A stretch of 64,000 bases of DNA from Xanthomonas sp. 10-10 (GCF_040182365.1 NZ_CP144460.1:62001-126000); one strand, 5' to 3'. Shown: positions 27,524 through 37,647, counted from the first letter of the stretch. The notes: generated by a model from the letters alone, not told the origin. Translations and numbers: made by a program.

Positions 27524-28864
27524 CTAGCCCGCGGCCATGTCGGCGGTAGGGCCGGCCTGCGTTGCATTGCCCCTGTATGGGCGCCCGAGCGGCTGTCGCG
27601 ACAGCAGCAGGCAGTGGCAGTGACGCAAGGCACCGCCGAGCAGTAGCCAGAAACCGCCGGCGCCGGACACGGTCATCGCGTTGTCGGAGGAGATCAAGGT
27701 CGTCGCCATGCCACCCAGCAGCCAGAACATCGCCAATGCCAGATGGTCGTCGTGTTGGCGATAGGCGCGCCACAGCACCTGCAGGCCCCAACCGATAAAG
27801 GCCAGGAACAACAGCGCTGCGGGTAGCCCCATCTGATACGCGATGGTGAACACGGCGCCTTCGCCGCCGCCCAGGTCGGTCAGCGCCTGGCGTGCGGCCA
27901 CCGCACCCTGCCGGCCAAGCCCACCGCCCCAGAACACGACCTGGTGCAGATCGGCCAGATTGCGCTGCAGCGCCCACCAATGGCCGATGGTGGAGCCGTC
28001 GCGAAAGTTCACGGCGGTGACCACGATGCCGTAGGACGCTGCAGCCAGCATCAGCGCGACGCCACCTACGAGCAGCAGCCGTGCCCACGCCGACCGCACC
28101 AGCCCGCGGGAACTGACCAGATAGCCCAGCACCCCCACGATGCCAGCCAGCATGGCGCCGCGCGTGCCCGACATCCACACGCCCACCAGCAACGCCAGGC
28201 ACACCAGCAGGGCGCGCCACGGCCAGCGCCGCTGCCAAAGACCCAACGCGGTCAGTGCCGCAGTGACGAGGAACTGGCCTTGCGCCAAGGGGGCGGCCAC
28301 CAGCCCGCCGGCCCGGCGGGAGTAATCCTCGCCGCCAAAGAAGTTCCATGGCAGCCGGGTGTCCGGATCGGTGTCCTTGGGAAGCACGCCTTTCACCTGC
28401 GCCAGGTAGTCCGGCAGCCGCACCGTATGCACCCAGAAATCGGTGTGTGCCAGGTCCCATATGCCGAACAAGGCGCTGACGATGCCCAACCACACCAACC
28501 AGCGGGCAGCTTGTCTGAAGTCCGCCCGATGCGGCATGCACCAATAGCCGGCGAGCACCAGCAGCATCGGTAGCAGGAGCGTTCCAAGCGAACCGATGAC
28601 GATGCCGAGCGGCAATCCGTGCGCGTACCCGACCGGTGCATAGGCGAGCGCGATCAGCCCGAACATCAGGATCATTGCCAGCAACACACGTGGCATGCGC
28701 ACCGTCACCAGCGCAATGCCGGCCAGCACGATGAGCGTGCCATCCCGCAACGGCCGCAGCATGGCGGCAGCCGGCAGCGCGCCGCCATGGTAAAGCCACG
28801 CGACCAGCAGATCCCCCAGGTGGACCCATAACAGCACGGCCAGCAGCAGGTACGCGCGCTTCAC
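27524..28864 (-). CDS. Putative polysaccharide polymerase (Wzy/O-antigen ligase family)
   Basis: A 446-residue polytopic membrane protein. It starts at a GTG that overlaps the preceding stop (GTGA). About eleven hydrophobic helices are visible, and the segment MSGTRGAMLAGIVGVLGYL is the characteristic SGTRGA stretch of the O-antigen ligase/polymerase superfamily, followed by a periplasmic loop. It probably polymerises lipid-linked repeat units in the periplasm. The presence of a Wzz-like protein in the same unit supports a Wzy-dependent pathway. The second family member at 24397-25665 makes the division of labour uncertain. Confidence 0.82.
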   Translation of the reverse strand: MKRAYLLLAVLLWVHLGDLLVAWLYHGGALPAAAMLRPLRDGTLIVLAGIALVTVRMPRVLLAMILMFGLIALAYAPVGYAHGLPLGIVIGSLGTLLLPMLLVLAGYWCMPHRADFRQAARWLVWLGIVSALFGIWDLAHTDFWVHTVRLPDYLAQVKGVLPKDTDPDTRLPWNFFGGEDYSRRAGGLVAAPLAQGQFLVTAALTALGLWQRRWPWRALLVCLALLVGVWMSGTRGAMLAGIVGVLGYLVSSRGLVRSAWARLLLVGGVALMLAAASYGIVVTAVNFRDGSTIGHWWALQRNLADLHQVVFWGGGLGRQGAVAARQALTDLGGGEGAVFTIAYQMGLPAALLFLAFIGWGLQVLWRAYRQHDDHLALAMFWLLGGMATTLISSDNAMTVSGAGGFWLLLGGALRHCHCLLLSRQPLGRPYRGNATQAGPTADMAAG

Positions 28865-30120
28865 GATGCCGCTTCCAGGCGTTGCGGCCATCGGGCATCG
28901 GCGACGAAGGTCTGCTGCAGCCAGTGCCTTTGCTGCGCGGCGAATCGCACCCGCGCACTTGCATCGCTGCGCAGCGCACCGACCAACGCGAACAGCGCGT
29001 CGGCATCGGCGACCTGTTGCAGCGGCCGCCCGACCGCCAACGCATCATGGGAGGCGGACGCGGGCCAGGCCATGCCGATCACATAGTGGCCGCGGCAGGC
29101 GGCTTGCAGCAACGCGGTCGAGCAGAAACCCACCACCAGCGCCGGAGGCCCACCAGGTTGCAGGACCGCGTGTGGCGGGCGTTGGCAGCGCTGGCGCAGT
29201 GGCTGGTCTGCATAGGGATGCGTGCCGCGCGCTTCCTCCGGGTGCAGCAGGATCCGCACGGCCACGCCGCCGGCCTCCAGCGGCAGCAGAGCGCGTGCCA
29301 GGGCCAGCAGCTGCGCGGCCAGGGTAGGCCCGTAGATTGGCGTGTGGCTTTGCGACATCAGATACAGCGTTGTCGGCGCCGTGCCGGTATCGAGATCGGT
29401 CAGTGCAACCGCCGGCCCGAAGCCGATGGCCGCCGGAGCGACGCCATGCCTACCGTAGACCTGCGCGCTGCTGGGTCCCCAGAGCAGATGATGCCGGGCC
29501 TGGACCGGGAAGAATTCGTCGGTCGGCAGGCCATGCTGGACGCAAACGCTACGCCAGCCGTCCCCGGCGGCCTGCAATGCCGCGGCCGCGTACATGTCGA
29601 AATCGTTGTGCAGCAGCAGCGTGGCTCCGCTGGATGGCGCGCGAAGCGTACGTTGCCAGGCACCATGCCAGAGGCGCTGCCGGAACACGCAGGCGCGCAC
29701 GATCCAGAGCGGGGCCACTGCCGGCCCGGTCGTCTGGCGGGGCAGGCCCAGCGCGCGCAGCGCCGATTGCCAGCTGGCCCAGGTCGGTCGTGCAGGCAGC
29801 TGACCATCGACGCTGCTCCGTAACCGGGGATGGATCAGCACCGTGCACTCAGCACCCTGCTGGTGCAGATCGGCCAGATAGGGAGCCAGCGCCCCCCAGC
29901 CATTGCTGCCCGGCAGTGTTGCCAGCGCTGTCCAGGCGGACAGCGCTGGCGCATCGTGCGGCAGCCGCAGACACAGCCAGACATCGCGCAGCACGGCCAG
30001 CGCGGCCCGCAGCCACGCGCCGCGACGGCGACGGGCCAGGAAGTAGATTTCATGCCGCACCGAGGCGGCCTCTGCGCCAAACTGGGCATGCACGGCCTGC
30101 TGGAACTCAGCGAAGCGCAT
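28861..30120 (-). CDS. Capsule-biosynthesis-like protein, possible GT-B transferase
   Basis: A 419-residue soluble protein starting at the ATG at 30120, inside the end of the upstream methyltransferase gene (14-base overlap). The features recall capsule-synthesis and CDP-glycerol-phosphotransferase-like GT-B proteins: CVQHGLPTDEFFPV near residue 190, LLHPEEARG near 295, and VVGFCSTALLQAACRG near 335, which resembles the donor-site Ser/Thr motif in those families. No membrane helix is apparent. Its sugar or phosphate donor cannot be named; a polysaccharide-modifying transferase is the best guess from the context. Confidence 0.6.
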   Translation of the reverse strand: MRFAEFQQAVHAQFGAEAASVRHEIYFLARRRRGAWLRAALAVLRDVWLCLRLPHDAPALSAWTALATLPGSNGWGALAPYLADLHQQGAECTVLIHPRLRSSVDGQLPARPTWASWQSALRALGLPRQTTGPAVAPLWIVRACVFRQRLWHGAWQRTLRAPSSGATLLLHNDFDMYAAAALQAAGDGWRSVCVQHGLPTDEFFPVQARHHLLWGPSSAQVYGRHGVAPAAIGFGPAVALTDLDTGTAPTTLYLMSQSHTPIYGPTLAAQLLALARALLPLEAGGVAVRILLHPEEARGTHPYADQPLRQRCQRPPHAVLQPGGPPALVVGFCSTALLQAACRGHYVIGMAWPASASHDALAVGRPLQQVADADALFALVGALRSDASARVRFAAQQRHWLQQTFVADARWPQRLEAAS

Positions 30121-31129
30121 CGTTTGCCTGTTCCTTGCGAAGCTGTCGGTATCCGCGCCAGCGCTGCAGCTCACCGAACAGCCCTCTGCCGAGCACGCGC
30201 ATCAGGCCGTGCTTGAGCCGCCGCTGCAGTCGATCCCGCCTGCTCCATCCCACCTGGTCCAGGCGTGCATCGACCGTGGCAATTTCGTGCGCGTCCGCCA
30301 TCGCCAATGGCGCTGCGCTGCGCCGCTGTGCGGGTTGCCGCAGCTGTAGCCAGATGTTGCCGGCCAGGACACCGCGATCGGAATACGGGCCGCAGGACAC
30401 GACCTCCAGGCCTGCCGCCTCGACCAGGCGCCGCAGCAATGGCACCGAAAAATAGCTCAGGTGGGCTGGGTGGACGTAGTTGCGCGAGCGCCATCCGCTC
30501 ATCAGGTCCGGGACTTCGATCCAGGCCTGTCCCTCGGGAACCAAGATGCGCTCCAATGCCGCCAGAAACGCGCGCGGGTCGGTCAGGTGCTCAAGCACAT
30601 GGAAGGCGACAACCGCGTCGAATTGACCATCGGCAATTGCGTCCAGTGCGGGCAGGAACGTCACCGCGGCGCCGTCGAGCAATCCGTCGCGATGCGCAGC
30701 ATCCGGCTCGCAGGCGGACAGGTGCAGGTCCGGACGCAGGGCGGCAGCGGCACCGAGGAAGGCACCGAAGCCGGAGCCGACCTCCAGCACCCTGGCTGCC
30801 GGCGCAAGCGCGGGCGCGATCCGCTGCAGCCGGCTGCGCGCGATCCAGCGATCGCCGCGCCAGGCGAAGAAACGTGCTTGGCTACCCCAGGGGATTTCTG
30901 CGGGAAACAGCCGGCGATAGTCGTGGACATAGAAATGCTGCAGCGCCGCCTCGGTGAGGTCCGGTGCCAGATACACCGCTGCACACGCGCCGCAGCGGCG
31001 CAGTTCCTGGCCTGTTCCGACATAGACCTCTGCCCAGATGGTGCGTTGCGCCTGCGTACCGCCACAACAGCGGCAATGCCCATGATCGGGCGTCCAGGGT
31101 TCCTGCGATGTCGCCAGCGCGCTACGCAT
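30107..31129 (-). CDS. SAM-dependent methyltransferase with N-terminal CxxC pairs
   Basis: A 340-residue methyltransferase. The ATG at 31129 lies within the last bases of the amidotransferase gene. The N-terminal 60 residues carry CRCCGG and RRCGAC, a probable zinc-binding knuckle as in several sugar C- and O-methyltransferases. The SAM-binding motif is VLEVGSGFGAFLG near residue 110, and FHVLEHLTDP lies near 182. The C-terminal region has the extended arm seen in polysaccharide methyltransferases. A sugar substrate is inferred from the operon context. Confidence 0.85.
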   Translation of the reverse strand: MRSALATSQEPWTPDHGHCRCCGGTQAQRTIWAEVYVGTGQELRRCGACAAVYLAPDLTEAALQHFYVHDYRRLFPAEIPWGSQARFFAWRGDRWIARSRLQRIAPALAPAARVLEVGSGFGAFLGAAAALRPDLHLSACEPDAAHRDGLLDGAAVTFLPALDAIADGQFDAVVAFHVLEHLTDPRAFLAALERILVPEGQAWIEVPDLMSGWRSRNYVHPAHLSYFSVPLLRRLVEAAGLEVVSCGPYSDRGVLAGNIWLQLRQPAQRRSAAPLAMADAHEIATVDARLDQVGWSRRDRLQRRLKHGLMRVLGRGLFGELQRWRGYRQLRKEQANDALR

Positions 31130-32963
31130 ACACGCTCCGATACCACAGTGCGACCGAGACTGCGAACCACAGCGTGCTGTGGGACCGGCCGCTGGCAAGC
31201 TCCCTGCGGAGCCGCGCCACATCCAGCAGCGCGTTCACCCCTGCCGGCAGCGTTGCCAGTGCCTGCTGCAACGGCATGCGGTCGACCAGGAATTGCTCGG
31301 CATGCCCGAAGCCGGTGCTCTTGCGCTGCGTGGTCACGCGCGCCGGCAGGCGATCGGCGAACGCGTGTCGCAGCATCGCCTTGCCATGGTAGTCGCCCAT
31401 GCGCTGCTGCGCCGGCGTCGACAACGCGCGTTCGACAACGCGGTAGTCCAGGAACGGCGCACGCACCTCCACGCCGGCGGACATGCTGTTGCGGTCGGTC
31501 ATGCGCAACACCATCGGCAGGTTGGTCGACAGCACGTCGCTGCGCAGGCGCGTCTGGACGTCCGCCCGCCGATCAACCTGCAGCAGTCGCAACCGGGCCG
31601 CCTGGTCGTGCCACAACGCCGAGGACATGCAGGCCACGCTCGGCCGATGCCGGCGCAGCAGTGCGCCCAGCGGGCCGACCGGCAGATCCCATGCAAGACG
31701 ATTGAGCAGCAGGCGCGGGTCCACTGCACCGGTGGATAGCAGCCCGATGGCGGTCGGCAGCCGTGCCTGATGCAGTGCACTGCGTGCGCTCAGGGCCAGG
31801 TAAAGGCGCACGTATCCACCGAACAGCTCATCGGCGCCTTCGCCATTGAGCACCACCTTGTAACCGGCGGCGCGGATGGCGCGATACATGCGGAAACTCG
31901 CCAGTATCGACGGCGTGCAGAACGGCTCTTCCTGTGCCTCCACCAGTGCCAGCAATTCCTCCTCGTCGGGAATCGCGTGGACGCGATGAAGGAAGTGACG
32001 CTCGCTCTGCCCGAGGCTGCGCATCAAGGCAGCGGCCGCGTCGGTTTCGTCGAAGCCGGCCTGTTCGGTGTCGTGGTAGCCATAGGTGAAGGCGCCGGCG
32101 AAACAGGTACGTGGCAGCGCACCTGCCTGCACGCTGAGAGTGGTCAGGATCGAGCTGTCCAATCCGCCCGACAGCAGCGACACGGTGGGAGCATCCGAGC
32201 GCAGCCGCAGGCGGGTGGCGTCTTCGAGCAGCGCACTGGTGGCTGCGGCATCCAGCGGTGCAACTGTACCGGGCAGTGGCCACTGGTGGTACGGCGTGCG
32301 CCGGCTGTGACCAGCCGGCGACACCCGGTACAGCCAGCCGGGCGGGACGGCGCGGATGCCCGCGTAGAAGGTCTCGCCGGTGTGGTCGGACAGGCCGGTG
32401 ACCAGAAAATCGAACACCGCCGCGGGATTGGGTGGCGGGTAGCCCCCCAGGCAGGCAGCGATGGCGCGAATCTCGCTGGCCAGCACCAACTGCCGGCCGT
32501 CGTGGTGCAGATACAAGGGTTTGACACCCATCCGGTCGCGGCAATAGATCAGGTCGCCGCTTGCCTGGTCCAGCAGCACCAGCGCCCACATGCCGTTGCA
32601 ACGTGGAAACAGGTCCTCGCCCCAGGCGCGCCAGCCGTGCAGGATCACCTCGGTGTCGCTGTCGGTGCGGAATCGGTGACCCAACGCCTCCAGTTCGCGG
32701 CGCAACTCGAGGAAGTTGTAGATCTCGCCATTGAAGACCACCGTGTTGCCGGTCTCGGTGCAGCGCATCGGCTGGGTGGCGGCGTCGGTCAGGTCCAGGA
32801 TCGCCAGGCGACGGTGGCCCAACGCAGTGGGCACCGGCTGCTCCAGGCACAGCAGACCCTGCGCGTCCGGACCGCGGCGGGACAAGGCATCCAGCGCGCG
32901 TTCGGCGCGTGCCTGCAGCGGCGTTTCCGCCACGAAGCTACGCAGCGCGACTATGCCGCACAT
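31122..32963 (-). CDS. Asparagine-synthase-type glutamine amidotransferase of the polysaccharide locus
   Basis: A 613-residue class-II glutamine amidotransferase. The start MCGIVALRS exposes the catalytic Cys2 needed to release ammonia from glutamine, so this copy should be a complete amidotransferase. The C-terminal ATP-pyrophosphatase domain has the P-loop LLSGGLDSSIL near residue 270 and VEVRAPFLDYRVVERAL near the end. Paralogues in exopolysaccharide loci are thought to amidate uronic acids or amino acids on the glycan. It is preceded by a GGAGG ribosome site. Compare the lasso-type paralogue at 41440-43365, which lacks the cysteine. Confidence 0.9.
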   Translation of the reverse strand: MCGIVALRSFVAETPLQARAERALDALSRRGPDAQGLLCLEQPVPTALGHRRLAILDLTDAATQPMRCTETGNTVVFNGEIYNFLELRRELEALGHRFRTDSDTEVILHGWRAWGEDLFPRCNGMWALVLLDQASGDLIYCRDRMGVKPLYLHHDGRQLVLASEIRAIAACLGGYPPPNPAAVFDFLVTGLSDHTGETFYAGIRAVPPGWLYRVSPAGHSRRTPYHQWPLPGTVAPLDAAATSALLEDATRLRLRSDAPTVSLLSGGLDSSILTTLSVQAGALPRTCFAGAFTYGYHDTEQAGFDETDAAAALMRSLGQSERHFLHRVHAIPDEEELLALVEAQEEPFCTPSILASFRMYRAIRAAGYKVVLNGEGADELFGGYVRLYLALSARSALHQARLPTAIGLLSTGAVDPRLLLNRLAWDLPVGPLGALLRRHRPSVACMSSALWHDQAARLRLLQVDRRADVQTRLRSDVLSTNLPMVLRMTDRNSMSAGVEVRAPFLDYRVVERALSTPAQQRMGDYHGKAMLRHAFADRLPARVTTQRKSTGFGHAEQFLVDRMPLQQALATLPAGVNALLDVARLRRELASGRSHSTLWFAVSVALWYRSVYA

Positions 32964-33015
32964 GGTGGCCTCCGATTCTGGTGGCTGGACATCTCAATCA
33001 AGGTGCAAGCGGGCA

Positions 33016-34362
33016 TTACGCGCGCGCCGGCAAGGTGGTGTGCAGCAGGCTGCGACATCGCCACACCATCCACGCCACCGGCACCAGCAGCAGCGCCGCC
33101 AGTGTCATGGCCACCGGACTGCCACCGAGCGAGACCGCCAGCACTGCCGACAGCAGCGCCGCATAGCCGCCGGCGTTCAAACGTAATCCGCACAGGTGCA
33201 GGCTCGCCGCCGCGATGGCGAGCACGCACAGGAATCGCAGCCATAGCAGCCATTGCGGCGCATGCGCCGCTGCCGCCGCGATCTGCACAAGCGCGCTGCA
33301 GCACACGCCAACCAACAACAACGGAACCAGCGTCGCCTCGCGATGGCGTCCGATCAACAGGGCCGACAGCACGCTGCCGAGCAATGTGGTCGCGCCTGCG
33401 GCCAGTACCGGGGTGACCCATGGCAGCCATGCGCGTTGCTCGGCACTGCCCCAGGCGGCGGCTGCCAACAGCAGCACCAACGCACCCACGGCGGCTGCGC
33501 CAAGCACCAAGGAAACCAGCGTGCCGGCCCAACGCTCTCCGGCCGGGCCGCGCGCTTCGGCCACCAACAGGCGATTGAACTGGTTGAACACACCGCTTGC
33601 CCCATTGAGCAGATAGTTCAGAAACAAATACACAGGCAGGAATGCCGGCGCGACCGACGCCAGCAGGAACGGCGTCAATCGATCGTGCAAGGTGCCGGCG
33701 ATGCTCAGCAACGACAACTGCAGCGCCGGGCGCAGCATGCGCCGACCGCCACCGCAGCGCGGCCACAGCAACGGCAGCGATGCACCGAACACGGCAATGT
33801 TGACCAAGGCCTGCAGCAGATACCCCAGGCTGACCGCCACTCCGGCGCCGAAACCGCCGTTCCAGCCTAGCAGCCGTTGCAACGCCAGCCAGACGAGGAT
33901 CGTCGCCGGCATCGCCACCTGCTGCACCATGAATCCCGCCAGCCGCCGCCCTTGTGCAAGCAGCGGTGCCGAATAGCCCACCAGCCCGAACACCGTCGCC
34001 GGAAGCGCCGCCAGCAGATAGTGAAACCCCTCGCCCTGTCCGCGGCTCCGCCACCAGGCACCGGCGATCCACAGCAGGTCCAGCAGCACGGTGGCGAGCA
34101 GGCGGTGCCAGAGTGCCTGGCGCCAGCGTTCGTTCCAGCCCGCGGCGTCGGGGTCCTCGCGCAGGAACAGCGAGGCGTAGCCCAGATCGGCCAGGAACAG
34201 CAGGGTGAGCAGGCCAAGGTGTGCCAGTCCCACCTCGCCGTAGCTCTGCAGGCCGAACCGGCGCAGCAACAGCCACTGGAACAACAGGGCGCAGCCCTGA
34301 CCCAGCGCGTACAGCGTCGCGCCGGCAACGAATCCCGCGCGCATGCGCTGCGCGGCGGTCAT
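33016..34362 (-). CDS. Polysaccharide flippase (Wzx/MurJ-like), second copy
   Basis: A 448-residue protein with about twelve to fourteen hydrophobic helices, typical of MOP-superfamily flippases that move undecaprenyl-linked repeat units across the inner membrane. Its ATG overlaps the TylF-type gene stop (ATGA). A membrane-spanning segment such as TLYALGQGCALLFQWLLLRR opens the protein. The homologue at 37648-38883 is a separate gene. Two flippases in one locus suggest either two glycan products or an acquired second module. Confidence 0.82.
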   Translation of the reverse strand: MTAAQRMRAGFVAGATLYALGQGCALLFQWLLLRRFGLQSYGEVGLAHLGLLTLLFLADLGYASLFLREDPDAAGWNERWRQALWHRLLATVLLDLLWIAGAWWRSRGQGEGFHYLLAALPATVFGLVGYSAPLLAQGRRLAGFMVQQVAMPATILVWLALQRLLGWNGGFGAGVAVSLGYLLQALVNIAVFGASLPLLWPRCGGGRRMLRPALQLSLLSIAGTLHDRLTPFLLASVAPAFLPVYLFLNYLLNGASGVFNQFNRLLVAEARGPAGERWAGTLVSLVLGAAAVGALVLLLAAAAWGSAEQRAWLPWVTPVLAAGATTLLGSVLSALLIGRHREATLVPLLLVGVCCSALVQIAAAAAHAPQWLLWLRFLCVLAIAAASLHLCGLRLNAGGYAALLSAVLAVSLGGSPVAMTLAALLLVPVAWMVWRCRSLLHTTLPARA

Positions 34363-35111
34363 GGCTGCGGGGCAGGTGCAAGCGTCGGGACATGGCACAG
34401 AAAGGCACGCGAGGCGGCGCCATAGGCGAACCAGGGTTCGAACGCGATGCCGAAGCGAGCGGCGCACTCCTGCAGCGCCCGGCGCTCGCCCTGTTGGTGG
34501 TCGGCGCGAAATAGATCGTAGTCGTCGCACAGCATGACGCTGCCCTGCACCAGACGCGGTGCGATCAGGGTCAGGGCGTCGTGTGCCGAGCTGTAGAGAT
34601 CGCAATCCACATGCACGATCGCCGCATGCGTGTGGCCGATGGCGTGCGCATTGTCGGCGAACAATCCAGGTACCAGTTGCAGATCCGGCGCCTTCAGACC
34701 GACCGCCGCACAGCGCGCTTGCGCCTGTGCCTGCGTGGCAACAAAGCTGCCGGCAGCCAGGCTGTCTTCGCCTTCCAGATTTGCCGGCATCCCGGCAAAC
34801 GTGTCGAAGCCGTAGAAGCGTGGGCGCTGCGCCAGAAACGCAGACACCGTTCCCTGCCTGCGGTAAGGCAGCCGCGCGCTGTGCTCCAGATGGCGCCGAT
34901 GATGGCGATAGCTCAACCACGCGTGGGCGAGACTGTTACCGCGATACACGCCAAATTCGTAGTAGTCGCCTGCCAGCTGGGTCGCATGCACGTAAGCCCA
35001 TGCACGAAACAGTGCGCCGAGTGCATCGTTGCGATGCAGGTTCGCGCTCCCACGCAACCGATGGTAGGCGAACTTGAGGCGTTCGATGGTCGTCACAGAC
35101 AAGCCAGACAC
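34359..35111 (-). CDS. TylF/MycF-type macrocin O-methyltransferase family protein
   Basis: A 250-residue methyltransferase of the TylF family, which O-methylates sugar hydroxyls. Motifs are YYEFGVYRGNSLAHAW near residue 50, FYGFDTFAGMP near 99, and IVHVDCDLYSSAHDAL near 170, followed by LCDDYD, where the Asp residues bind a divalent metal. The GTG at 35111 is used here; a GTG at 35096 is a possible alternative. It begins after a 225-base gap downstream of the epimerase, where the transcription unit may restart. Confidence 0.84.
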   Translation of the reverse strand: MSGLSVTTIERLKFAYHRLRGSANLHRNDALGALFRAWAYVHATQLAGDYYEFGVYRGNSLAHAWLSYRHHRRHLEHSARLPYRRQGTVSAFLAQRPRFYGFDTFAGMPANLEGEDSLAAGSFVATQAQAQARCAAVGLKAPDLQLVPGLFADNAHAIGHTHAAIVHVDCDLYSSAHDALTLIAPRLVQGSVMLCDDYDLFRADHQQGERRALQECAARFGIAFEPWFAYGAASRAFLCHVPTLAPAPQP

Positions 35112-35336
35112 CTTCGCAGGAACGGGGGAACCATGCGATAGGAGTATCCGGGCTGGGCGTGCGGCAACGCAATGGTCAACGTTATGCTCACCATGGAGAC
35201 GGTGGATCGCGTCTGGCCAGCGCCAGATGCCGGACGCGGCGCGGCTCGGTTCCTCTGCAAACCTCGTCTTTGATCAAGTACGCAACAGGCATCGCGGGCA
35301 GATCGGCGGCAGACAGCATGACCGCGTTGAGCAGGC

Positions 35337-36290
35337 TCACACGTGTTGTCCGGCGGCCGCGTCGGTCGCCGCCAACACGCGCTGCAATGCCTGGCGCAGG
35401 TTCCAGCGTGCGCGCCACCCCAGCACGCGGGCCGCCTTGCCCGGATCGCCCAGCTGGTGAAGACGGTCGATTCGCCGCTGACGTTGTGGGTCCACCTCCA
35501 GGCGCGGTGATCGCCCAAGCAGCGCACCGATCTGCTCCACCAGTTCGGCGACCGAATGCTCCACCCCGGAACATAGATTGAATACATCGAAGGCCGGGTC
35601 CGGCCGCGCGTCGTCAAGCAGCGCGATCAGTCCTGCCGCGGCGTCGTCTGCATGGATGTAGTCCCGGCACGGCTGCAGGTTGCCCAGCTGCAGGCGTGGC
35701 GTTTCTGCCGGGTCGGCGGCCAGTTGCGCCAGCACGTCCGGTATCAGATGCGCGTTGGGATCGTCGTGGGCAATCGTGTTGAACAGACGTGCGGCGCGCC
35801 CGCGTCGGCCAGTGTCGGCAGTGCACCACAGCCGCAATTGCGTTTCGTTGCAGAGCTTGGACAGGGCGTAGTTGTCGCGCGCTTCGGTCGCGCTGTCGTG
35901 TTCGTCCAGCGCGCCCTCGCCCCAGGCGTAGACCGCACCGCTGGAGGCGATCACCACGTGTCGCACGGCCGCGTCGCTGGCGGCGTGCAGCACGCTTTCG
36001 GTGCCAACGACGTTCGCCTGCAGGCAGCGCATGCGTTGCGTCTCGCAGGTAGGGATGTGATGCATGGCAGCCAGATGGACCAGCGCATCGGCACGGAACT
36101 CACGCAGTGCGGCAGCGACCGTCTCGCGTTGGCTCACGTCGGCGACGATTGCCGCATGCAGGTCTTCCGGAAACGGCATGCCGCTGGACAGATCGTCCAA
36201 CCCCGCCACCGCATCGCCACGCTGCAGCAACGCGCCCGCCACGCGTCGCCCGATCATCCCGGCTGCGCCGGTGACCAGCACCCGCTTCAT
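35337..36290 (-). CDS. NAD-dependent epimerase/dehydratase (extended SDR)
   Basis: A 317-residue extended short-chain dehydrogenase acting on nucleotide sugars. The NAD-binding motif GAAGMIGRR is at residues 8-16, SSGAVYAWGE carries the catalytic Ser, and YALSK near residue 142 supplies the Tyr/Lys pair. Its ATG overlaps the Wzz-like gene stop (ATGA). Epimerisation of a UDP-sugar (glucose to galactose, or a related step) is likely, but no substrate-specific motif is visible. Confidence 0.85.
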   Translation of the reverse strand: MKRVLVTGAAGMIGRRVAGALLQRGDAVAGLDDLSSGMPFPEDLHAAIVADVSQRETVAAALREFRADALVHLAAMHHIPTCETQRMRCLQANVVGTESVLHAASDAAVRHVVIASSGAVYAWGEGALDEHDSATEARDNYALSKLCNETQLRLWCTADTGRRGRAARLFNTIAHDDPNAHLIPDVLAQLAADPAETPRLQLGNLQPCRDYIHADDAAAGLIALLDDARPDPAFDVFNLCSGVEHSVAELVEQIGALLGRSPRLEVDPQRQRRIDRLHQLGDPGKAARVLGWRARWNLRQALQRVLAATDAAAGQHV

Positions 36291-37558
36291 CCAGGCCCCT
36301 GCGTGCGTGCACCTGCACGCCCGAGCAAGCTGCGCCGCGCGCGTTGCGGCAACCAGGCGAATAACGGATCGTCATGCGCTGACCATGGCGCGTGACGGTC
36401 GCCGTGGCGACGCGCAATCACGTAGACCGACAGCGCCATGGATGAGAGCACCAGCACTCCCAGGAACACCGCCAGCCCGACCAGCACCGGCTGGCGGGAA
36501 GGTATCGGCGCCGGCGACAACGCGGGGATGGCGCGGTAGCGCACCAGTTGCGCGCGCCAGCGCTGTTGCGACAGCGCCAGGTCGATTTCGCTGGCGACCT
36601 GCGACAGCGACGAGCCGGACGGAGTGTCGGTCCCGAACACGGCCGCTCGGCAGCTCTGTACCCAATCTGCCAGTGCGCGGCCCAGATGCAGCGCCTGCGC
36701 GCGCTGGTCCACCCGCGTCAGGAAGCGCTGCTTGCCATCCAGCTGTTCCAGTTCGCGCTCTACCTGACGCAACTTGGTACGCGTCTCGGCGATGGTGGAC
36801 TGCAATGCGACGATCTGCGCCAGCGGCGAAAGGTAGCGTCCGCCGCCATCGCCGACCGACACGACCGTGTTCACTTCGTTGCGCCGCAGTTCCGGATAAC
36901 GCTCCAGCAACTGCTGCATGTCGGCCGCCTGTCGCTCGTTCTGTTCGATCGCGAAGCGCTGCTGGATCTGGTCGATCTGCAGTTGCGGGCGTTGTTCGAG
37001 CGCCTGCTGACGCAGGCTGTCCAGATAATCGCGTAGCCCGACCCACAACACGACCTGGCGCACATGCTGCGCAATGGCGTCCAGCTGCTGGTTCGCGGCT
37101 GCATCGTCGCGTGCGTACAGCGACACCTCCAAGCCCAGCGCGCCGACGCTCTTGGCATCGATGTTGACCTGTTGGCGGATGTCGTCGCGTTCGACCGCAC
37201 TGCGGTAGGTCACGCGCGTATCCCAGTAAGTCCTGCGCACGAACGCGCGTTGCAGACGTTCGCGCTGCTCGGCCGGTAGATCGGTCATGCCCGCGAGAGA
37301 CGCCGCTACCAGCTGGCGGTCGGCGAGCATGGGCTGCAGCTTGCGCCATTGCTCCAGCGTCATCTGCGGCGTTTCCAGCAACGCGGTGAGCGCATGCAAG
37401 GGCCGCATGGCGACAAGCGCGCCGGCCAACAGGCCGAACAGCAATGCCACCGGGATCAGCAGGCGGCCAAACTCTCGGTAGAAGCGCAGTACCTCCAGCA
37501 GCAGATCGCCCAGGGAGACCTCATCGCGGCGTTCAGGGATCTCATCTATTCCCGGCAT
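36287..37558 (-). CDS. Wzz-like polysaccharide chain-length determinant
   Basis: A 423-residue protein with the architecture of polysaccharide co-polymerases: an N-terminal transmembrane segment near residues 30-52, a long periplasmic, mostly helical and coiled-coil region, and a C-terminal transmembrane segment near 370-395 followed by a short cytoplasmic tail. It lacks the C-terminal tyrosine kinase of Wzc and is longer than enterobacterial Wzz. The ATG at 37558 was chosen; an in-frame leucine codon just upstream is a possible alternative start. It should set glycan length with the Wzy-like protein. Confidence 0.78.
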   Translation of the reverse strand: MPGIDEIPERRDEVSLGDLLLEVLRFYREFGRLLIPVALLFGLLAGALVAMRPLHALTALLETPQMTLEQWRKLQPMLADRQLVAASLAGMTDLPAEQRERLQRAFVRRTYWDTRVTYRSAVERDDIRQQVNIDAKSVGALGLEVSLYARDDAAANQQLDAIAQHVRQVVLWVGLRDYLDSLRQQALEQRPQLQIDQIQQRFAIEQNERQAADMQQLLERYPELRRNEVNTVVSVGDGGGRYLSPLAQIVALQSTIAETRTKLRQVERELEQLDGKQRFLTRVDQRAQALHLGRALADWVQSCRAAVFGTDTPSGSSLSQVASEIDLALSQQRWRAQLVRYRAIPALSPAPIPSRQPVLVGLAVFLGVLVLSSMALSVYVIARRHGDRHAPWSAHDDPLFAWLPQRARRSLLGRAGARTQGPG

Positions 37559-37647
37559 TGGGTCTTCGCTGTTGTTCAAGGAGACATGGGAGCGCCACGC
37601 CGCACCGGCAGCACTGTGCCACAGCGATTGCAACGGCGGCAACGCAC

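Noticed and set aside
25662..29048. A minus-strand open frame of 1128 codons across three genes
   Set aside because: Only its last 260 codons encode a protein (the WecG-type gene); the rest is out of frame with real genes.
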